NCBI RefSeq assembly: GCF_023634025.1
Contig: NZ_JALJCW010000002.1
Span: forward strand, 62,001 to 126,000
DNA from: Hanstruepera flava
GTDB taxonomy: Bacteria; Bacteroidota; Bacteroidia; Flavobacteriales; Flavobacteriaceae
DNA length: 64,000 nucleotides
Reading direction: 5' to 3'
The notes under the pieces: generated by a model
Told to the model about the DNA's origin: nothing
The model's input: only the letters and a program-made list of their open reading frames with translations
Database searches by the model: none
Translations under genes and position numbers: made by a program
Shown here: in pieces, positions 42,197 through 53,500 of the stretch
Layout of the letters: each line of letters starts with the position of its first letter
Position numbering within the stretch: the stretch's first letter is position 1

Positions 42197-43384
42197 ATGG
42201 CAAAGGCAACTTTCGATCGTTCAAAACCACATTTAAATATTGGTACTATTGGACACGTAGATCACGGTAAAACAACTTTAACTGCTGCTATTACTAAAGT
42301 ATTAGCTGATGCAGGTTTTTCAGAAGCAAGATCATTCGATCAAATTGATAACGCTCCAGAAGAGAAAGAAAGAGGTATTACAATTAATACATCTCACGTA
42401 GAATATCAAACAGCAAATCGTCACTATGCTCACGTTGACTGTCCAGGTCACGCGGATTACGTTAAGAACATGGTAACTGGTGCTGCTCAAATGGATGGCG
42501 CTATTTTAGTTGTTGCTGCAACTGATGGTCCTATGCCACAAACTCGTGAGCACATCTTATTAGGTCGTCAGGTTGGTATTCCAAGAATCGTTGTTTTCTT
42601 AAACAAGGTGGATATGGTTGATGATGAGGAATTATTAGAATTAGTAGACATGGAAGTTAGAGATTTATTAAACTTCTATGAGTACGATGGTGATAACGGA
42701 CCTGTTATTTCTGGTTCAGCTTTAGGAGCGCTTAACGGTGAGCAAAAGTGGGTTGATACAGTATTAGAATTAATGGAAGCTTGTGATTCATGGATTGAAG
42801 AACCAACTCGTGATATGGATAAGCCATTCTTAATGCCAATCGAAGACGTATTCTCTATCACTGGTCGTGGTACTGTTGCTACAGGTCGTATCGAAACAGG
42901 TGTTGCTAATACAGGTGATCCAGTTGAGATTATTGGTATGGGTGCTGAAAAATTAACATCTACTATTACTGGTATCGAAATGTTCCGTCAAATTCTTGAT
43001 AGAGGTGAAGCTGGTGATAATGCAGGTATTTTATTAAGAGGTATTGAGAAAACTCAAATCTCTAGAGGTATGGTAATCTGTAAGCCAGGTTCTGTAACTC
43101 CTCATGCTAAATTTAAGGCAGAGGTTTATATCTTGAAAAAAGAAGAAGGTGGTCGTCACACGCCATTCCACAATAACTACCGTCCACAGTTCTACGTACG
43201 TACAACTGATGTAACAGGAAACATTGCACTTCCTGATGGAGTTGAAATGGTAATGCCAGGTGACAACTTAACTATTACTGTTGAGTTAATCCAACCAATT
43301 GCAATGAACGTAGGTTTACGTTTCGCTATCCGTGAAGGAGGTAGAACAGTTGGTGCTGGTCAGGTAACTGAAATTTTAGACTAA
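42197..43384 (+). CDS. tuf: Elongation factor Tu
   Basis: A complete 395-residue EF-Tu. P-loop GHVDHGKT at 19-26, the [14 protein letters not shown] switch [13 protein letters not shown] (switch II, G3), NKVDMVDD (G4) and SGSALGAL (G5), then domains II and III with [13 protein letters not shown] and the tail [18 protein letters not shown]. It delivers aminoacyl-tRNAs to the ribosome A site. It lies between tRNA-Thr and tRNA-Trp, with no SD, and no clear terminator separates it from the tRNAs upstream. Confidence 0.98.
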   Translation: MAKATFDRSKPHLNIGTIGHVDHGKTTLTAAITKVLADAGFSEARSFDQIDNAPEEKERGITINTSHVEYQTANRHYAHVDCPGHADYVKNMVTGAAQMDGAILVVAATDGPMPQTREHILLGRQVGIPRIVVFLNKVDMVDDEELLELVDMEVRDLLNFYEYDGDNGPVISGSALGALNGEQKWVDTVLELMEACDSWIEEPTRDMDKPFLMPIEDVFSITGRGTVATGRIETGVANTGDPVEIIGMGAEKLTSTITGIEMFRQILDRGEAGDNAGILLRGIEKTQISRGMVICKPGSVTPHAKFKAEVYILKKEEGGRHTPFHNNYRPQFYVRTTDVTGNIALPDGVEMVMPGDNLTITVELIQPIAMNVGLRFAIREGGRTVGAGQVTEILD

Positions 43385-43402
43385 TAAAATTCAATAAATA
43401 GT

Positions 43403-43439
43403 AAGTTAAGGTATTTCGTTTTTCGGAATACCTTGACTT
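43403..43439 (+). other. Long hairpin between tuf and tRNA-Trp
   Basis: Arms 43403-43418 and 43424-43439 pair over 16 positions, two of them G-T, with a 5-base T-rich loop. There is no T run after it, so it is more likely an RNA processing or stability element than a terminator. Confidence 0.6.
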
Positions 43440-43445
43440 GTATTT

Positions 43446-43518
43446 ACGGGTTTAGCTCAGTTGGTAGAGCACTGGTCTCCAAAACCAGGTGTCGGGAGTT
43501 CGAGCCTCTCAACCCGTG
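43446..43518 (+). tRNA. tRNA-Trp (anticodon CCA)
   Basis: Acceptor ACGGGTT pairs with AACCCGT. Anticodon loop CTCCAAA with CCA and T-arm CGGGAGTTCGAGCCTCTC. 73 bases. The tuf - tRNA-Trp - secE order is conserved in Bacteroidetes. Confidence 0.96.
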
Positions 43519-43583
43519 CAAGTAAAACAAAACAGTGAGTCTCAATGCATTTTGATACTCTAAAATTGTAAATTAAACATATA

Positions 43584-43781
43584 ATGGCTGGAATTGTAAA
43601 CTATATAAAAGAATCGTTTGGAGAGTTAAAAAATAATGTGACTTGGCCGTCTTGGGCAGAAGCACAAAGCTTAACAGTGTTAGTAGCAGTGTTTTCAATT
43701 ATTTTCTCGTTAGCAATTTGGGGGGTAGATACAGTGTTCAGCAAAGCCATAGGATTTTACTTTAAATGGATTAACGGTTAA
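43584..43781 (+). CDS. secE: Preprotein translocase subunit SecE
   Basis: The 65-residue protein has the short amphipathic helix IKESFGELKNNVTWPSWAEAQ, with the conserved TWPS, and one transmembrane helix (LTVLVAVFSIIFSLAIWGVD). It is the single-span SecE form usual outside Proteobacteria and is part of the SecYEG channel. It lies between tRNA-Trp and nusG, with 11 bases to nusG. Confidence 0.94.
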   Translation: MAGIVNYIKESFGELKNNVTWPSWAEAQSLTVLVAVFSIIFSLAIWGVDTVFSKAIGFYFKWING

Positions 43782-43792
43782 ACTAAAATTGT

Positions 43793-44347
43793 ATGTCTGA
43801 AGGAAACGAAAAAAAGTGGTATGTAGTTAGAGCTGTAAGTGGTCAAGAAAACAAGATCAAAACTTACATTGAAAACGAAATTGCCCGTTTAGGATTTGGA
43901 GATTATGTTGATGAGGTTTTAGTGCCAACTGAAAAAGTTATTCAAATCAGAAATGGTAAGAAAATAAACAAAGAAAAAGTTTATTTTCCAGGCTATATCA
44001 TGATTAAAGCAAATTTAACTGGAGAAATTCCACACATCATAAAATCTGTTACCAATGTTATTGGGTTTTTAGGAGAAACTAAAGGTGGAGATCCTGTGCC
44101 ATTAAGACAATCTGAAGTAAACAGAATGTTAGGTAAAGTAGATGAGTTGTCGTTAGAAGCAGATGCAAATGTAGCAATACCATTTACAAAAGGTGAAACA
44201 GTTAAAGTAATTGATGGGCCGTTTAATGGATTTGACGGAACTATAGAGAAGATAAATGAAGAAAAGCGTAAACTTGAAGTAATGGTTAAGATTTTTGGAA
44301 GAAAGACACCATTGGAATTAAGTTATATGCAAGTTGAAAAAGTATAA
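43793..44347 (+). CDS. nusG: Transcription termination/antitermination factor NusG
   Basis: 184 residues with the NGN domain (KKWYVVRAVSGQENKIKTYIENEI, VPTEKVIQIRNGKKINKEKVYFPGYIMI) and a C-terminal KOW domain (FTKGETVKVIDGPFNGFDGTIEKINEEKRKLEVMVKIFGRKTPLELSYMQVEKV). It binds RNA polymerase and couples to Rho or to the ribosome. It is the usual partner of secE and of the rplKA genes downstream. Confidence 0.97.
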   Translation: MSEGNEKKWYVVRAVSGQENKIKTYIENEIARLGFGDYVDEVLVPTEKVIQIRNGKKINKEKVYFPGYIMIKANLTGEIPHIIKSVTNVIGFLGETKGGDPVPLRQSEVNRMLGKVDELSLEADANVAIPFTKGETVKVIDGPFNGFDGTIEKINEEKRKLEVMVKIFGRKTPLELSYMQVEKV

Positions 44348-44366
44348 TAATTGTTACATGATATAA

Positions 44367-44401
44367 ATACAATCTTACGCTTCCAATCATAAGAATTGTA
44401 T
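44367..44401 (+). promoter_or_regulatory. Hairpin in the rplK leader
   Basis: ATACAAT (44367-44373) pairs with ATTGTAT (44395-44401) and CTTA (74-77) with TAAG (90-93), leaving a 12-base loop. It is 19 bases ahead of rplK. A leader structure bound by uL1 is the known control of this operon in other bacteria, so this is a candidate site. It is weak by itself. Confidence 0.35.
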
Positions 44402-44419
44402 GAAACTAAATTATAAAAA

Positions 44420-44860
44420 ATGGCAAAAGAATTAAGTAAAGTAGTTAAACTACAAGTTAGGGGAGGTGCTGCGAATCCGTCGCCACCGGTTGGACCCGCT
44501 TTAGGTGCCGCTGGAGTTAATATCATGGAGTTCTGTAAGCAGTTTAATGCGAGAACCCAAGATAAACCAGGTAAAGTTTTACCTGTTGTGATTTCTGTTT
44601 ACAAAGACAAGTCATTTGACTTTGTAATCAAAACTCCTCCTGCAGCAGTACAATTATTAGAAGCGGCCAAGGTGAAGAAGGGTTCAGGTGAACCTCACAT
44701 TAAAAAAGTAGCTAAAGTTTCTTGGGATCAGATTAGAACCATAGCTGAAGATAAAATGCAAGATTTAAATGCATTTACTGTTGAGTCTGCCATGACAATG
44801 GTAGCCGGAACTGCAAGATCTATGGGTATAACTGTAAAAGGAGGCCAAGCCCCTAATTAA
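44420..44860 (+). CDS. rplK: 50S ribosomal protein uL11
   Basis: 146 residues: [37 protein letters not shown] is the conserved N-terminal domain that binds the thiostrepton loop of 23S rRNA, with the PPVGPALG proline pair. GITVKGGQ closes the C-terminal rRNA-binding domain. It belongs to the L7/L12 stalk base. First gene of rplKAJL, with 17 bases to rplA. Confidence 0.97.
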   Translation: MAKELSKVVKLQVRGGAANPSPPVGPALGAAGVNIMEFCKQFNARTQDKPGKVLPVVISVYKDKSFDFVIKTPPAAVQLLEAAKVKKGSGEPHIKKVAKVSWDQIRTIAEDKMQDLNAFTVESAMTMVAGTARSMGITVKGGQAPN

Positions 44861-44877
44861 TCTAAAAAATTTTTAAA

Positions 44878-45567
44878 ATGGCAAGATTAACAAGAAAACA
44901 AAAGGAGGCTTTAGCAAAAATAGAAAAAGGAAAACTGTATTCTATTGATGAAGCTTCTTCATTAGTGAAAGAAATTACCAATACCAAGTTTGATGCGTCT
45001 GTAGATTTAGCCGTACGTTTAGGTGTAGATCCTCGTAAAGCTAATCAAATGGTTAGAGGGGTTGTAACATTACCTCATGGTACTGGTAAAGACGTGAAAG
45101 TATTAGCATTAGTAACACCAGACAAAGAAGCAGAAGCTAAAGAAGCTGGTGCAGATTATGTTGGTTTAGACGAGTACCTTGATAAAATTAAGGGTGGTTG
45201 GACTGACGTAGATGTAATTATTACTATGCCAAGTGTAATGGGTAAATTAGGTCCTTTAGGACGTGTGTTAGGTCCTCGTGGTTTAATGCCAAACCCAAAA
45301 ACAGGTACAGTAACTATGGATGTTGCAAAAGCTGTTAGCGATGTGAAAGCTGGTAAAATTGACTTTAAAGTTGATAAAACAGGTATTGTACACGCATCTA
45401 TTGGTAAAGCATCTTTCAGTGCTGATAAAATTGCAGGTAATGCAAATGAATTATTACAAACATTAATAAAACTTAAGCCAACTGCAGCTAAAGGAACTTA
45501 TGTAAAGAGTATTTATATGTCTAGTACAATGAGTCCAAGTTTAGCCGTTGATCCAAAAATTGGTTAA
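44878..45567 (+). CDS. rplA: 50S ribosomal protein uL1
   Basis: 229 residues; [34 protein letters not shown] and [25 protein letters not shown] are the uL1 signatures. It makes the mobile L1 stalk that moves deacylated tRNA from the E site and, in other bacteria, represses its own operon by binding the leader. It lies between rplK and rplJ with 17- and 19-base gaps, without extra promoter signals. Confidence 0.97.
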   Translation: MARLTRKQKEALAKIEKGKLYSIDEASSLVKEITNTKFDASVDLAVRLGVDPRKANQMVRGVVTLPHGTGKDVKVLALVTPDKEAEAKEAGADYVGLDEYLDKIKGGWTDVDVIITMPSVMGKLGPLGRVLGPRGLMPNPKTGTVTMDVAKAVSDVKAGKIDFKVDKTGIVHASIGKASFSADKIAGNANELLQTLIKLKPTAAKGTYVKSIYMSSTMSPSLAVDPKIG

Positions 45568-45586
45568 GTAGTTTAAAACTTTTATT

Positions 45587-46108
45587 ATGACAAGAGAAGA
45601 AAAATCACAAGTAATTGAAGACTTAACTGCACAATTAGCCAATAGTTCAAATATCTATTTAACAGATATTTCTGGATTAAATGCTGGTACGACTTCAGAT
45701 TTGCGTCGTGCTTGCTTTAAGGCTAACATTAAATTAGCAGTTGTTAAGAATACCTTGCTTGAAAAAGCAATGGAAGCATCAGATAAAGATTTTGGAGACC
45801 TTCCTTCTACATTAAAAGGAAATACTTCAGTCATGTACGCTGAAACTGGTAATGCGCCAGCCAAAGTAATTAAAAACTTCCGTAAGAAATCAGATAAACC
45901 ACTTTTAAAAGGTGCTTTTATTGAGGAAGCAATTTACATTGGCGACGAACAATTAGACGCTTTAGTTGATATCAAATCTAAAGAAGAAGTTATTGGCGAT
46001 ATTATCGGCTTATTACAATCACCTGCCAAGAGTGTTATTTCAGCACTTCAGTCTAGTGGTGGTAAGCTTGCGGGTATTATTAAAACATTATCCGAAAAAG
46101 AAGGATAA
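45587..46108 (+). CDS. rplJ: 50S ribosomal protein uL10
   Basis: 173 residues with the N-terminal SNIYLTDISGLNAGTTSDLRRACFKANIKLAVVKNTLLEKAME (rRNA-binding domain) and a C-terminal helix (SVISALQSSGGKLAGIIKTLSEKEG) that holds the L7/L12 dimers. It forms the stalk with L12. The gap before it is only 19 bases, so a leader-borne L10 control site of the E. coli kind is not evident. Confidence 0.96.
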   Translation: MTREEKSQVIEDLTAQLANSSNIYLTDISGLNAGTTSDLRRACFKANIKLAVVKNTLLEKAMEASDKDFGDLPSTLKGNTSVMYAETGNAPAKVIKNFRKKSDKPLLKGAFIEEAIYIGDEQLDALVDIKSKEEVIGDIIGLLQSPAKSVISALQSSGGKLAGIIKTLSEKEG

Positions 46109-46174
46109 TCCAAAAGAGTACGCACTTTTTACACAATTATATTAAAATTAAAAATTTATTAAAACGATAGAAAA

Positions 46175-46552
46175 ATGGCAGATTTAAAAGATTTCGCAGA
46201 ACAATTAGTTAACTTATCAGTAAAAGAAGTTAATGAGTTAGCTACTATTTTAAAAGATGAGTATGGTATCGAGCCTGCTGCTGCTGCAGTAGCTGTTGCT
46301 GCTGGCCCTGGTGCTGGTGGTGGTGAAGCTGCTGAAGAAAAATCAGAATTCGATGTAATCCTTAAAGCCGCTGGTGGTTCTAAATTAGCAGTTGTAAAAT
46401 TAGTTAAGGAATTAACTGGTTTAGGATTAAAAGAAGCTAAAGAATTAGTTGATGGTGCACCTAGCGCAATTAAAGAAGGTGTTTCTAAAGATGAAGCTGA
46501 AGGCTTAAAGACTTCTTTAGAAGAAGCAGGAGCAGAGGTTGAGCTTAAGTAA
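46175..46552 (+). CDS. rplL: 50S ribosomal protein bL12
   Basis: 125 residues: an N-terminal dimerisation helix ([21 protein letters not shown]), an Ala/Gly-rich hinge ([21 protein letters not shown]) and the globular factor-binding domain ([44 protein letters not shown]). It recruits translation factors. A 127-base interval with strong RNA structure separates it from rpoB. Confidence 0.97.
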   Translation: MADLKDFAEQLVNLSVKEVNELATILKDEYGIEPAAAAVAVAAGPGAGGGEAAEEKSEFDVILKAAGGSKLAVVKLVKELTGLGLKEAKELVDGAPSAIKEGVSKDEAEGLKTSLEEAGAEVELK

Positions 46553-46575
46553 GCTTAACGCCTCAAACACATAAC

Positions 46576-46613
46576 GGTTTAGGCCTGAAGTTAATCGCTT
46601 TTGGGCCTAGACC
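46576..46613 (+). promoter_or_regulatory. 11-bp hairpin between rplL and rpoB
   Basis: 46576-46586 (GGTTTAGGCCT) pairs with 46603-46613 (GGGCCTAGACC), 11 pairs including two G-T, with a 16-base loop. It is the strongest structure in the ribosomal region. E. coli has an attenuator and RNase III site at the same position. Confidence 0.7.
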
Positions 46614-46630
46614 ATTTTGCGTATATAACC

Positions 46631-46659
46631 GTGACATACTACGCAGTCACATTTTTTTT
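46631..46659 (+). terminator. Weak terminator-like hairpin just ahead of rpoB
   Basis: GTGAC (46631-46635) pairs with GTCAC (46646-46650), followed by A and eight T, 20 bases before the rpoB start. An alternative pairing of ACGGTT (46574-46579) with AACCGT (46627-46632) would break both this and the preceding hairpin. Confidence 0.5.
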
Positions 46660-46679
46660 AATCAAAATTCCGTCCATTG

Positions 46680-49600
46680 ATGTTAGCAAAACAAGCTGAA
46701 AGATTAAATTTCTCGTCTATTGTCAATAGAACCGAATATCCAGATTTCATGGATATTCAGATAAAATCCTTCCAGGATTTTTTCCAGCTAGAAACTAAAT
46801 CTGAAGAACGAGGAGATGAAGGGTTATACAATACCTTCATGGAAAACTTCCCAATAACAGACACACGTAATCAATTTGTTTTAGAATTTTTAGATTACTT
46901 TATTGATCCACCACGATACACCATTGAGGAGTGTATTGAAAGAGGACTTACATATAGCGTTCCATTGAAGGCTAGATTAAAATTGTACTGTACAGACCCT
47001 GAACATGAGGATTTCGAGACCATTGTTCAAGATGTGTATTTAGGTACAATTCCTTACATGACGCCAAGTGGTACATTTGTAATTAATGGCGCTGAACGTG
47101 TTGTTGTATCGCAATTACACCGTTCTCCAGGTGTATTCTTTGGTCAATCATTCCACGCAAATGGAACAAAATTATACTCAGCAAGAGTCATTCCGTTTAA
47201 AGGGTCATGGATTGAATTCGCAACAGACATTAACAGTGTGATGTATGCGTATATCGACCGTAAGAAAAAGTTGCCAGTAACTACCTTATTCAGAGCTATT
47301 GGTTTTGAAAGAGATAAAGATATTTTAGAAATTTTTGATTTAGCCGAAGAGATAAAAGTATCTAAAGCTGGATTGAAAAAAGTTTTAGGACGTAAATTAG
47401 CTGCACGTGTTCTTAACACATGGCATGAGGATTTTGTTGATGAAGATACAGGTGAAGTAGTATCAATTGAACGTAACGAAATAGTTTTAGATCGTGATAC
47501 CGTTCTAGATAAAGAGAATATTGAAGAAATCCTTGAAACAAGTGTAAAAACTATTCTTTTACATAAAGAAAGTGCACAACAAGGTGATTATGCCATTATT
47601 CACAATACATTACAAAAAGATCCAACAAACTCTGAAAAAGAGGCTGTTGAACACATATACCGTCAATTACGTAATGCCGAGCCGCCAGATGAGGAAACGG
47701 CTCGTGGTATAATTGACAAGTTATTCTTTTCAGACCAACGTTACTCTTTAGGTGAAGTAGGTCGTTATAGAATGAACAAAAAATTAGGTCTTGATATTGG
47801 AATGGATAAGCAAGTGCTTACTAAAGAAGATATCATCACCATTATAAAATACTTAATCGAACTTATCAACTCTAAAGCAGAGATTGATGATATTGATCAC
47901 TTATCTAACCGTCGTGTACGTACAGTTGGTGAGCAATTATCTCAACAATTTGGTGTAGGTTTAGCTCGTATGGCTCGTACGATTCGTGAGCGTATGAATG
48001 TTCGTGATAACGAAGTATTTACACCAATCGATTTGATTAATGCCAAGACATTATCGTCTGTAATTAATTCATTCTTTGGTACAAACCAGTTATCTCAATT
48101 TATGGATCAAACGAATCCATTGGCAGAGATAACACACAAGCGTCGTTTATCAGCTTTAGGACCTGGAGGTCTATCTAGAGAAAGAGCAGGTTTCGAGGTT
48201 CGTGACGTTCACTATACACACTATGGTAGATTGTGTCCTATTGAAACACCCGAAGGTCCAAACATTGGTTTAATTTCTTCATTATCGGTTTACGCTAAAG
48301 TAAACTCAATGGGATTCATTGAAACACCTTACAGAAAAGTTGAAGATGGTGTTGTAGATATTAAAGGAGATCCAGTTTACCTAAGTGCAGAAGAAGAAGA
48401 AGAGCAATTAATTGCTCAAGCAACTGTTGAAGTTGATGACAAAGGTAAAATTGTTCATGATAAGGTAATTGCTAGAATGGAAGGTGACTTCCCAGTAATT
48501 GAACCAACTCAAGTTCACTATACTGATGTTGCTCCTAACCAGATTGCTTCTATTTCGGCATCTTTAATTCCATTCTTGGAGCATGATGATGCAAACCGTG
48601 CCTTAATGGGATCTAACATGATGCGCCAAGCAGTTCCGTTATTACGTCCGCAAGCCCCAATTGTTGGTACTGGATTGGAAAGACAGGTTGCTTCGGATTC
48701 TCGTGTATTAATAAATGCAGAGGGAAGTGGTGTTGTAGAGTATGTTGATGCAAACGAAATTGTTATCAAATACGATAGAACAGAAGATGAAGCTAAAGTA
48801 AGCTTTGATGGCGATACCAAAACATATCCATTAGTGAAGTTTAGAAAAACCAACCAAGGTACTTCTATTAACTTAAAGCCAATTGTTAAAAAAGGTGATA
48901 AAGTTACTAAAGGCCAAGTACTTTGTGAGGGTTATGCTACACAAAATGGTGAGTTAGCTTTAGGTAGAAATATGAAAGTAGCCTTTATGCCTTGGAAGGG
49001 GTATAATTTTGAGGATGCGATTGTAATTTCTGAAAAAGTGGTTCGCGAAGATATCTTTACATCTATTCATATTGATGAGTATTCTTTAGAAGTACGTGAT
49101 ACTAAATTGGGTAACGAAGAATTAACTAACGATATCCCTAATGTATCTGAAGAAGCTACTAAAGATTTAGATGAACACGGTATGATTCGTGTAGGTGCTG
49201 AAGTAAAACCTGGTGATATTCTTATTGGTAAGATTACGCCTAAAGGTGAATCAGATCCTACTCCAGAAGAAAAATTATTACGTGCTATTTTTGGTGACAA
49301 AGCAGGTGATGTTAAGGATGCATCATTAAAAGCGTCACCTTCTTTAAATGGTGTTGTAATCGATAAAAAATTATTTGCTCGTGCTGTAAAAGACAAACGC
49401 AAACGTGCTCAAGATAAAGAGGATATTGCACAGTTAGAAGCATTGTATAATAAGAAGTTCGACGACTTACAGAGTATTTTAGTTGAAAAGTTATTTGCTA
49501 TTGTAGGTGGTAAAACTGCTCAAGGTGTTTATAACGATTTAGGTGAAGAGGTTTTACCAAAAGGTAAAAAGTACACTCTTAAAATGTTAAACGCTGTTGA

Positions 49601-50492
49601 CGATTATGTTCACTTAACAAGTGGACAATGGACAACAGATGACGCTACTAATAAATTGGTTGCCGATTTAATTCACAACTACAAGATTAAAGAAAATGAT
49701 TTACAAGGTTCTTTACGTCGTGAGAAATTCACAATTTCTGTAGGAGATGAATTGCCAGCTGGTATCATCAAATTAGCTAAAGTTTATATTGCTAAAAAGC
49801 GTAAGCTTAAAGTTGGTGATAAAATGGCAGGTCGTCACGGTAACAAAGGTATTGTAGCGCGTATCGTTCGTCAGGAAGATATGCCATTCCTTGAAGATGG
49901 AACACCTGTTGATATCGTATTGAATCCACTTGGCGTACCATCGCGTATGAACATTGGTCAGATTTATGAAACCGTTCTTGGATGGGCAGGTCAAAAGTTA
50001 AACCGTACGTATGCAACACCAATTTTTGATGGTGCTACTTTAGATCAAATTAACGAGTTTACAGACGAAGCTGGAATTCCAAGATTTGGACACACCTATC
50101 TATATGATGGAGGTACTGGTGACCGTTTTGACCAACCAGCAACAGTAGGTGTTATCTACATGTTGAAGTTAGGCCATATGGTTGACGATAAGATGCACGC
50201 TCGTTCAATCGGACCTTACTCATTAATTACGCAACAACCATTAGGTGGTAAAGCACAGTTTGGTGGTCAGCGTTTTGGTGAAATGGAGGTTTGGGCTCTT
50301 GAAGCTTATGGAGCATCTGCAACATTAAGAGAAATATTGACCGTTAAATCTGATGATGTTATTGGTAGAGCTAAAACATACGAAAGTATTGTTAAAGGTG
50401 AGCCAATGCCAGAACCTGGATTACCAGAATCATTCAATGTATTAATGCATGAATTGAAAGGTCTAGGATTGGATATCAGATTAGAGGAGTAG
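46680..50492 (+). CDS. rpoB: RNA polymerase beta subunit
   Basis: 1270 residues from the ATG at 46680 ([13 protein letters not shown]); a TTG three bases earlier is not needed. The rifampicin region [32 protein letters not shown] carries the sensitive residues: Asp516, His526 and Ser531 in E. coli numbering are all wild type. [26 protein letters not shown] and [24 protein letters not shown] are the other catalytic and bridge-contact blocks. It is followed by rpoC after 31 bases. The leader carries the attenuator-like structures above. Confidence 0.98.
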   Translation: MLAKQAERLNFSSIVNRTEYPDFMDIQIKSFQDFFQLETKSEERGDEGLYNTFMENFPITDTRNQFVLEFLDYFIDPPRYTIEECIERGLTYSVPLKARLKLYCTDPEHEDFETIVQDVYLGTIPYMTPSGTFVINGAERVVVSQLHRSPGVFFGQSFHANGTKLYSARVIPFKGSWIEFATDINSVMYAYIDRKKKLPVTTLFRAIGFERDKDILEIFDLAEEIKVSKAGLKKVLGRKLAARVLNTWHEDFVDEDTGEVVSIERNEIVLDRDTVLDKENIEEILETSVKTILLHKESAQQGDYAIIHNTLQKDPTNSEKEAVEHIYRQLRNAEPPDEETARGIIDKLFFSDQRYSLGEVGRYRMNKKLGLDIGMDKQVLTKEDIITIIKYLIELINSKAEIDDIDHLSNRRVRTVGEQLSQQFGVGLARMARTIRERMNVRDNEVFTPIDLINAKTLSSVINSFFGTNQLSQFMDQTNPLAEITHKRRLSALGPGGLSRERAGFEVRDVHYTHYGRLCPIETPEGPNIGLISSLSVYAKVNSMGFIETPYRKVEDGVVDIKGDPVYLSAEEEEEQLIAQATVEVDDKGKIVHDKVIARMEGDFPVIEPTQVHYTDVAPNQIASISASLIPFLEHDDANRALMGSNMMRQAVPLLRPQAPIVGTGLERQVASDSRVLINAEGSGVVEYVDANEIVIKYDRTEDEAKVSFDGDTKTYPLVKFRKTNQGTSINLKPIVKKGDKVTKGQVLCEGYATQNGELALGRNMKVAFMPWKGYNFEDAIVISEKVVREDIFTSIHIDEYSLEVRDTKLGNEELTNDIPNVSEEATKDLDEHGMIRVGAEVKPGDILIGKITPKGESDPTPEEKLLRAIFGDKAGDVKDASLKASPSLNGVVIDKKLFARAVKDKRKRAQDKEDIAQLEALYNKKFDDLQSILVEKLFAIVGGKTAQGVYNDLGEEVLPKGKKYTLKMLNAVDDYVHLTSGQWTTDDATNKLVADLIHNYKIKENDLQGSLRREKFTISVGDELPAGIIKLAKVYIAKKRKLKVGDKMAGRHGNKGIVARIVRQEDMPFLEDGTPVDIVLNPLGVPSRMNIGQIYETVLGWAGQKLNRTYATPIFDGATLDQINEFTDEAGIPRFGHTYLYDGGTGDRFDQPATVGVIYMLKLGHMVDDKMHARSIGPYSLITQQPLGGKAQFGGQRFGEMEVWALEAYGASATLREILTVKSDDVIGRAKTYESIVKGEPMPEPGLPESFNVLMHELKGLGLDIRLEE

Positions 50493-50523
50493 TTAATTAA
50501 AAAAATCATTTCAACCATATATT

Positions 50524-53500
50524 ATGGCAAGAAAACAAGATAAGAATACAGTACAGAGATTTAACAAAATCTCAATTGGTTTAGCCTCACCAGAATCTAT
50601 TTTAGCAGAATCTCGTGGTGAAGTTTTAAAGCCAGAAACTATCAATTATCGAACTCATAAACCAGAGCGTGATGGTTTGTTTTGTGAGCGTATTTTTGGT
50701 CCTGTAAAGGATTATGAATGTGCTTGTGGAAAATACAAGCGTATACGATACAAAGGTATTGTATGTGACCGTTGTGGTGTTGAAGTAACTGAAAAGAAAG
50801 TACGTCGTGATAGAGTAGGACACATTAATTTAGTGGTTCCTGTAGCTCACATCTGGTACTTCCGTTCGTTACCAAATAAAATAGGTTATTTACTTGGTTT
50901 ACCATCTAAAAAATTAGATATGATCATTTACTACGAACGTTACGTAGTAATTCAGCCAGGTATTGCCAAAAATGCAGAAGGAGAGCCTGTTCAAAAAATG
51001 GATTTCCTTACTGAAGAAGAATACTTAAACATTTTAGAAACCCTTCCACAAGAAAACCAATATTTGGAGGATACAGATCCTAACAAGTTTTTGGCCAAAA
51101 TGGGAGCAGAGTGTTTAATTGAGTTGTTATCGCGTATTGATTTAGACGAATTATCATTTGAATTACGTCACAAAGCCAATACCGAGACATCAAAACAACG
51201 TAAAACTGAAGCCTTAAAGCGTTTACAAGTTGTTGAAGCCTTACGCGAGTCTAACGAAAACCGTGAGAATCGTGCTGAATGGATGATTATGAAAGTTATT
51301 CCAATCATCCCACCAGAATTACGTCCTTTAGTACCATTAGATGGAGGTCGCTTTGCAACATCAGATTTAAACGATTTATACCGTAGAGTGATAATCCGTA
51401 ATAACCGTCTTAAAAGATTGGTTGAGATTAAAGCTCCTGAAGTTATCTTACGTAATGAAAAACGTATGTTACAGGAATCTGTAGATTCGTTATTCGATAA
51501 TACACGTAAGTCTTCTGCTGTTAAAACGGATTCTAATAGACCGTTAAAATCATTATCAGATTCACTTAAAGGTAAGCAAGGACGTTTCCGTCAAAACCTT
51601 TTAGGTAAGCGTGTTGATTATTCTGCACGTTCGGTAATTGTCGTTGGACCTGAATTAAAATTATACGAATGTGGATTGCCAAAAAATATGGCAGCAGAAT
51701 TATACAAGCCTTTTGTAATTAGAAAATTAATTGAAAGAGGTATTGTTAAGACTGTAAAATCTGCAAAGAAAATTATAGATAAAAGAGAGCCAGTGGTTTG
51801 GGATATCTTGGAAAATGTTCTTAAAGGACATCCAGTATTACTAAACCGTGCTCCTACACTACACAGATTGGGTATTCAAGCTTTCCAGCCAAAATTAATT
51901 GAAGGAAAAGCAATCCAGTTACACCCATTGGTAACTACTGCATTTAACGCCGATTTTGACGGTGACCAAATGGCGGTACATTTACCTTTAGGTCCAGAGG
52001 CTATATTAGAAGCACAGCTTTTAATGTTAGCATCTCACAATATATTAAACCCTGCGAATGGTTCGCCAGTAGCTGTACCATCTCAAGATATGGTACTAGG
52101 TTTATATTATATGACCAAAGAGCGTAAATCTACTGATGATGTTAAAATTAAAGGTGAAGGTTTAACGTTCTATTCTCCGGAAGAAGTTATCATTGCTTAC
52201 AATGAAAAGCGTGTTGATTTGAACGCGGCTATCAAAGTAAGAACGTGGGATTTTAATGAAGAAGGAAAGTTAACACTTCAAATTATTGATACGACTGTTG
52301 GACGTGTGCTTTTCAATGAAAAAGTACCACACCATGCAGGATTTATTAATCAGGTATTGACTAAAAAATCACTTCGTAATATTATTGGTGATATTTTAAA
52401 AGTTACTAGTGTTCCTGAAACTGCAGAGTTCCTTGATGAAATTAAAACATTAGGTTACAACTTTGCTTTCCAAGGTGGTTTATCATTTAGTTTAGGTGAT
52501 ATTATTATTCCACCAGAAAAGCATGATATGATTGATAAAGCCAATGGATTAGTTGATGGTATTACGGCTAACTATAACATGGGACTTATTACTAATAACG
52601 AACGTTACAACCAAGTAATTGATATCTGGACGTCTACAAATGCTGAATTGACTGAATTGTCTATGAAACGTATTCGCGAAGATCAGCAAGGTTTTAACTC
52701 GGTATATATGATGCTTGACTCTGGAGCTCGTGGATCTAAAGAACAGATTCGTCAGCTTACAGGTATGCGTGGATTAATGGCAAAACCTAAAAAATCTACA
52801 GCAGGTGGTGGTGAAATTATTGAAAACCCGATTCTTTCTAACTTTAAAGAAGGTCTTTCAATTTTAGAATACTTTATCTCTACTCACGGTGCACGTAAAG
52901 GTCTTGCCGATACGGCTCTTAAAACGGCTGATGCTGGTTACTTAACGCGTCGTTTGGTTGACGTTTCACAAGACGTTATTGTAAATAGCGAAGATTGTGG
53001 GACTTTACGTGGTGTAGAAGTTACGCCTTTAAAGAAAAACGATGAAGTTGTTGAAACATTAGGAGAGCGTATTGTTGGTCGTATTTCATTAAATGATGTC
53101 TATAACCCTCAATCTGATGAGTTGTTGGTAGCTAGTGGAGAGATGATTGATGAAGTTATAGCTAAATCTATTGAAAACTCACCAATCGAGTCAGTTGAAG
53201 TACGTTCGCCTTTAACTTGCGAAGCTAAAAAAGGTATTTGTGCTAAATGTTACGGTCGTAATTTAGCTACAGATAAAATGGTTCAACTAGGTGAAGCTGT
53301 AGGTGTAGTTGCTGCTCAATCTATTGGAGAACCAGGTACGCAGCTTACATTGCGTACATTCCACGTTGGTGGTATTGCAGGAAACATTTCAGAGGAGAAT
53401 AAATTAGCTGTTAAGTTTGACGGTATTGCCGAGATTGATGAGTTAAAAACTGTAAAAGGTGAAGATTCTGAAGGAAATGCAGCTAACATTGTTATTTCTC

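Noticed and set aside
48518-49402. Two 111-codon minus-strand frames inside rpoB
   Set aside because: They are antisense frames of a conserved gene with no family resemblance.
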